Assembly: GCA_011620505.1 (NCBI GenBank) | Contig: WOZA01000151.1 | Span: forward strand, 1 to 7,295 | Origin: Anaerolineaceae bacterium | GTDB lineage: Bacteria > Chloroflexota > Anaerolineae > Anaerolineales > Anaerolineaceae | DNA length: 7,295 nucleotides | Direction of reading: 5' to 3' | Part shown: one piece after another, positions 5,613-7,295 of the stretch | Layout of the letters: each line of letters opens with the position of its first letter | Position numbering within the stretch: the first letter of the stretch is position 1 | The notes under the pieces: model-generated | Seen by the model: the letters and a program-made list of their open reading frames with translations, nothing else | Told to the model about the DNA's origin: nothing | Database searches by the model: none | Translations under genes and position numbers: made by a program

Positions 5613-6899
5613 TCAATCGAGCGAGAGGGCATAAAGCGGAACCAGCATCTCATCGGGATGCAAACCGCCATGACGCCCTTGCATTACGTTTGGTCTGTTT
5701 ACCCACCAGAGGTACGCTTTCCCATGTGGGATGGCAACCAGGTCGCCGATGCGGTTTTCGAGGTCAGTGTGAGGAGTTCCACGACCGAGAAGTCCAGAAT
5801 CCAACACCTGTTGGCGCGTGATCAAACTGAATTGACCTGGCCAGGCATGCTCAAAGTACTGCCGCACGGCTTCCTCCTTGCCTGGTTTCAGGTAGAGGTA
5901 AGGCAATCTGCCCTCACAGGTCGGCTGCATCACCAGCATATTCATCAGATCAGGATGGGTGCGTAAGTCGTAATTGGGATCGTAGGGAGTCTCAACCGAA
6001 CCATGGTCTGCCGTAAGCAAGAAAAGAGTATCCTCACGTGCCCAGGGTTCGAGTTTGGCCAGCAGGATGCGTTCAAACGCTTCGCTGAAACTTCTGAATT
6101 GCTCCGTCACGCGTTCGTTATAGGTGCCGTAATGATGCATAAGGCTGTCCACAAGGCTCCAATAGGCATACACGAACTTGGGATTATTTGGACGGGAGTT
6201 CAGTAGATCGCGCAGATTCGCCAGGAGGTCACTCTCCGCAGTATAGCCATGCAGTTGGCTGCCAATGTGATGCATTCTTGAGAGCCCCGAATTGGCGATG
6301 CCTGCCGGAACGAAAGCATGAGTCTCTATGCCCCTGGTCGCGAACTGTTCGCCCAGAGGCGACATCCCAAGAAAATTCGCGGGGTCGAACCCTGCCCTTG
6401 CCAGTCCACCCACATCCCCATAAAAAGTGATGGGTGAGTGCACGATGGTGTTGATGACCATACTGAGAGATTTAACCCACATCTCATACCCAATAATGCC
6501 GTGTTCCTTGGGAGTAGTGCCAGTCCAGATGGTGGTCAGGGCCGTGGAAGTTGTGCTGGGAGAAATGCTGGTTATGGGGAGCAGGATTGCTTTAGGAAGG
6601 TTGCGCTGCCAGAAGTCTGCTTGTCCGCGTTCCATCAACTGGATCAACTGATTGTAACCGAGCGCGTCCACCAGGAGCAGCACGACTCGTTTGTACTTCG
6701 GCGCGAATTGGTTCAGGATTGCGTCCGAAAAAACGGACGCAGACAAGTCTGGTCCTCCAAGCCAGCGGCTGATACTGGGGGTCAGGTTTGCCAGGCCGAA
6801 TCCATCATAGTTGGGCAGTAAGATATCTGGAGAATTTGGAAAGCCAGATAAGGCTTTGTTTTCTTGCAACAGGTTTAGATGGGTATCAACAACAGGCAT
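5613..6899 (-). CDS. Alkaline-phosphatase-superfamily phosphodiesterase (nucleotide pyrophosphatase/phosphodiesterase type)
   Basis: This 428-residue protein has the metal and nucleophile set of type I phosphodiesterases/nucleotide pyrophosphatases. Asp78 lies in VVLLLVDALG. The nucleophile is probably Thr117 in SPSTTSTALTTIWTGTTPKEHG, aligning with PTKTFPNHYTIVTG of NPP enzymes. Asp251 and His255 lie in SLVDSLMHHYG, Asp298-His299 in LLTADHGS, and His410 in GRHGGLHPDEM. No signal peptide or membrane helix is evident at the N-terminus (MPVVDTHLNLLQ), so a cytoplasmic location is likely, unlike many secreted relatives. Possible substrates are nucleotide phosphodiesters, but phosphonoacetate hydrolase-like or other phosphatase roles cannot be excluded. 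It follows the nucleoside phosphorylase by 7 bp, with AAGGAG 10 nt before its ATG, so the two share an operon. Its stop is 4 bp from that of the convergent phosphoesterase. Confidence 0.88.
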   Translation of the reverse strand: MPVVDTHLNLLQENKALSGFPNSPDILLPNYDGFGLANLTPSISRWLGGPDLSASVFSDAILNQFAPKYKRVVLLLVDALGYNQLIQLMERGQADFWQRNLPKAILLPITSISPSTTSTALTTIWTGTTPKEHGIIGYEMWVKSLSMVINTIVHSPITFYGDVGGLARAGFDPANFLGMSPLGEQFATRGIETHAFVPAGIANSGLSRMHHIGSQLHGYTAESDLLANLRDLLNSRPNNPKFVYAYWSLVDSLMHHYGTYNERVTEQFRSFSEAFERILLAKLEPWAREDTLFLLTADHGSVETPYDPNYDLRTHPDLMNMLVMQPTCEGRLPYLYLKPGKEEAVRQYFEHAWPGQFSLITRQQVLDSGLLGRGTPHTDLENRIGDLVAIPHGKAYLWWVNRPNVMQGRHGGLHPDEMLVPLYALSLD

Positions 6900-6906
6900 T
6901 TTCCTT

Positions 6907-7295
6907 TTACTCCTTCAAACTAAGGCAAGCCCTGACAGCAAGCCAGAACAGGTTTTCACGGATCTCAGCTCTATCGTTCCAACCGCGATGGTCCCAGCCA
7001 TCAGCGTGAACCAAGTCCCCTCCATAAAACACAGCGCCAAATTCCACTCCATAGAACTCTGCCACTGCCGCCAGGGCAGAGGCTTCCATGTCCACGCAAT
7101 CACAGCCAGCCTGCTTGAATCTGGCGACGCGAGCCTTGGTTTCACGAAAGAAGGCATCGGTCGTCCAGGTTTTTGTCAGGAGGTATTCCAGGCCTTCCTC
7201 CTTCACCACGTTCTCGATGCGCCGCACCACTTTTGGGTTCAACAGGATTTCAAACGCGGGCGGTAAGTAGTGGTAAGAAGTGCCTTCATCACGCA
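6907..7295 (-). CDS. Nucleoside phosphorylase (PNP/uridine phosphorylase family), 5' part outside window
   Basis: The minus-strand frame is open from the right edge to TAA at 6909-6907, giving 128 C-terminal residues. It begins RDEGTSYHYLPP, a segment characteristic of the PNP/UDP phosphorylase family near the nucleoside site. It continues with KTWTTDAFFRET and DCVDMEASALAAVAEF, where the MEAS segment carries the Glu that binds the ribose hydroxyls. These enzymes cleave nucleosides with phosphate into base and ribose-1-phosphate in salvage. The TTG at 7242 is internal, not the start, because conserved family sequence lies upstream of it. Base specificity (uridine or purine) cannot be settled from this portion. 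The 7-bp gap to the phosphodiesterase suggests an operon. Confidence 0.9.
   Translation of the reverse strand, partial: RDEGTSYHYLPPAFEILLNPKVVRRIENVVKEEGLEYLLTKTWTTDAFFRETKARVARFKQAGCDCVDMEASALAAVAEFYGVEFGAVFYGGDLVHADGWDHRGWNDRAEIRENLFWLAVRACLSLKE
6910..6915 (-). promoter_or_regulatory. Shine-Dalgarno site for the phosphodiesterase gene
   Basis: On the minus strand AAGGAG lies 10 nt before the ATG at 6899-6897. It is formed by the last sense codons (Lys-Glu) of the upstream phosphorylase gene. A second purine-rich AAAAGGAAA directly precedes the ATG. Confidence 0.7.

Noticed and set aside
5544..7266. Several plus-strand open frames opposite the phosphodiesterase and phosphorylase
   Set aside because: They are antisense to two genes with intact catalytic motifs and their products look like no protein family.

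Overview
The window reads as an ordinary stretch of bacterial chromosome, densely packed and of moderate GC. ATGA stop/start overlaps, Shine-Dalgarno sites and a TTG start fit a bacterium. From remembered family resemblance alone (the M19 N-terminus, the paired M16 proteases, and the phosphoesterase that lacks the usual first-motif His), I suspect an Anaerolineae-type Chloroflexota. No marker gene in the window proves this. I see no mobile element, CRISPR array, tRNA or rRNA.

Layout. Bases 1-370 hold the 3' end of a plus-strand gene whose product finishes in four 22-residue Glu/Ala-rich repeats. A strong hairpin terminator follows at 382-412. A plus-strand run of six genes then extends from 420 to 5608: an M19 (membrane-dipeptidase family) peptidase, a small four-helix membrane protein, two M16 protease subunits, holo-ACP synthase (acpS) and a calcineurin-like metallophosphoesterase. 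The last four are joined by three successive 4-base ATGA overlaps, so they are very probably co-transcribed and translationally coupled. The gaps before them are 15 bp (M19 to membrane protein) and 5 bp (membrane protein to M16).

A minus-strand pair meets this run head-on. A nucleoside phosphorylase, cut by the right window edge, is followed after 7 bp by an alkaline-phosphatase-superfamily phosphodiesterase. The phosphodiesterase stop lies 4 bp from the stop of the plus-strand phosphoesterase.

How the genes work together. The clearest functional unit is the M16 pair. The first subunit has an intact HxxEH zinc site but no Tyr at the usual R/Y position. The second has lost the zinc site but keeps Arg and Tyr, as expected for a heterodimeric M16B protease with its catalytic features split between two chains. 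Neither chain has a visible signal peptide, and nor does the M19 peptidase, so peptide turnover in the cytoplasm is the simplest reading. acpS makes holo-acyl carrier protein and seems to be only a passenger in the operon. The minus-strand pair could serve nucleotide or nucleoside salvage, but that is inferred from adjacency. I found no convincing previously undescribed system. The points most worth a second look are the 11/22-residue acidic repeat, the terminator that ends 7 nt before the M19 start codon, and the split-site M16 pair.
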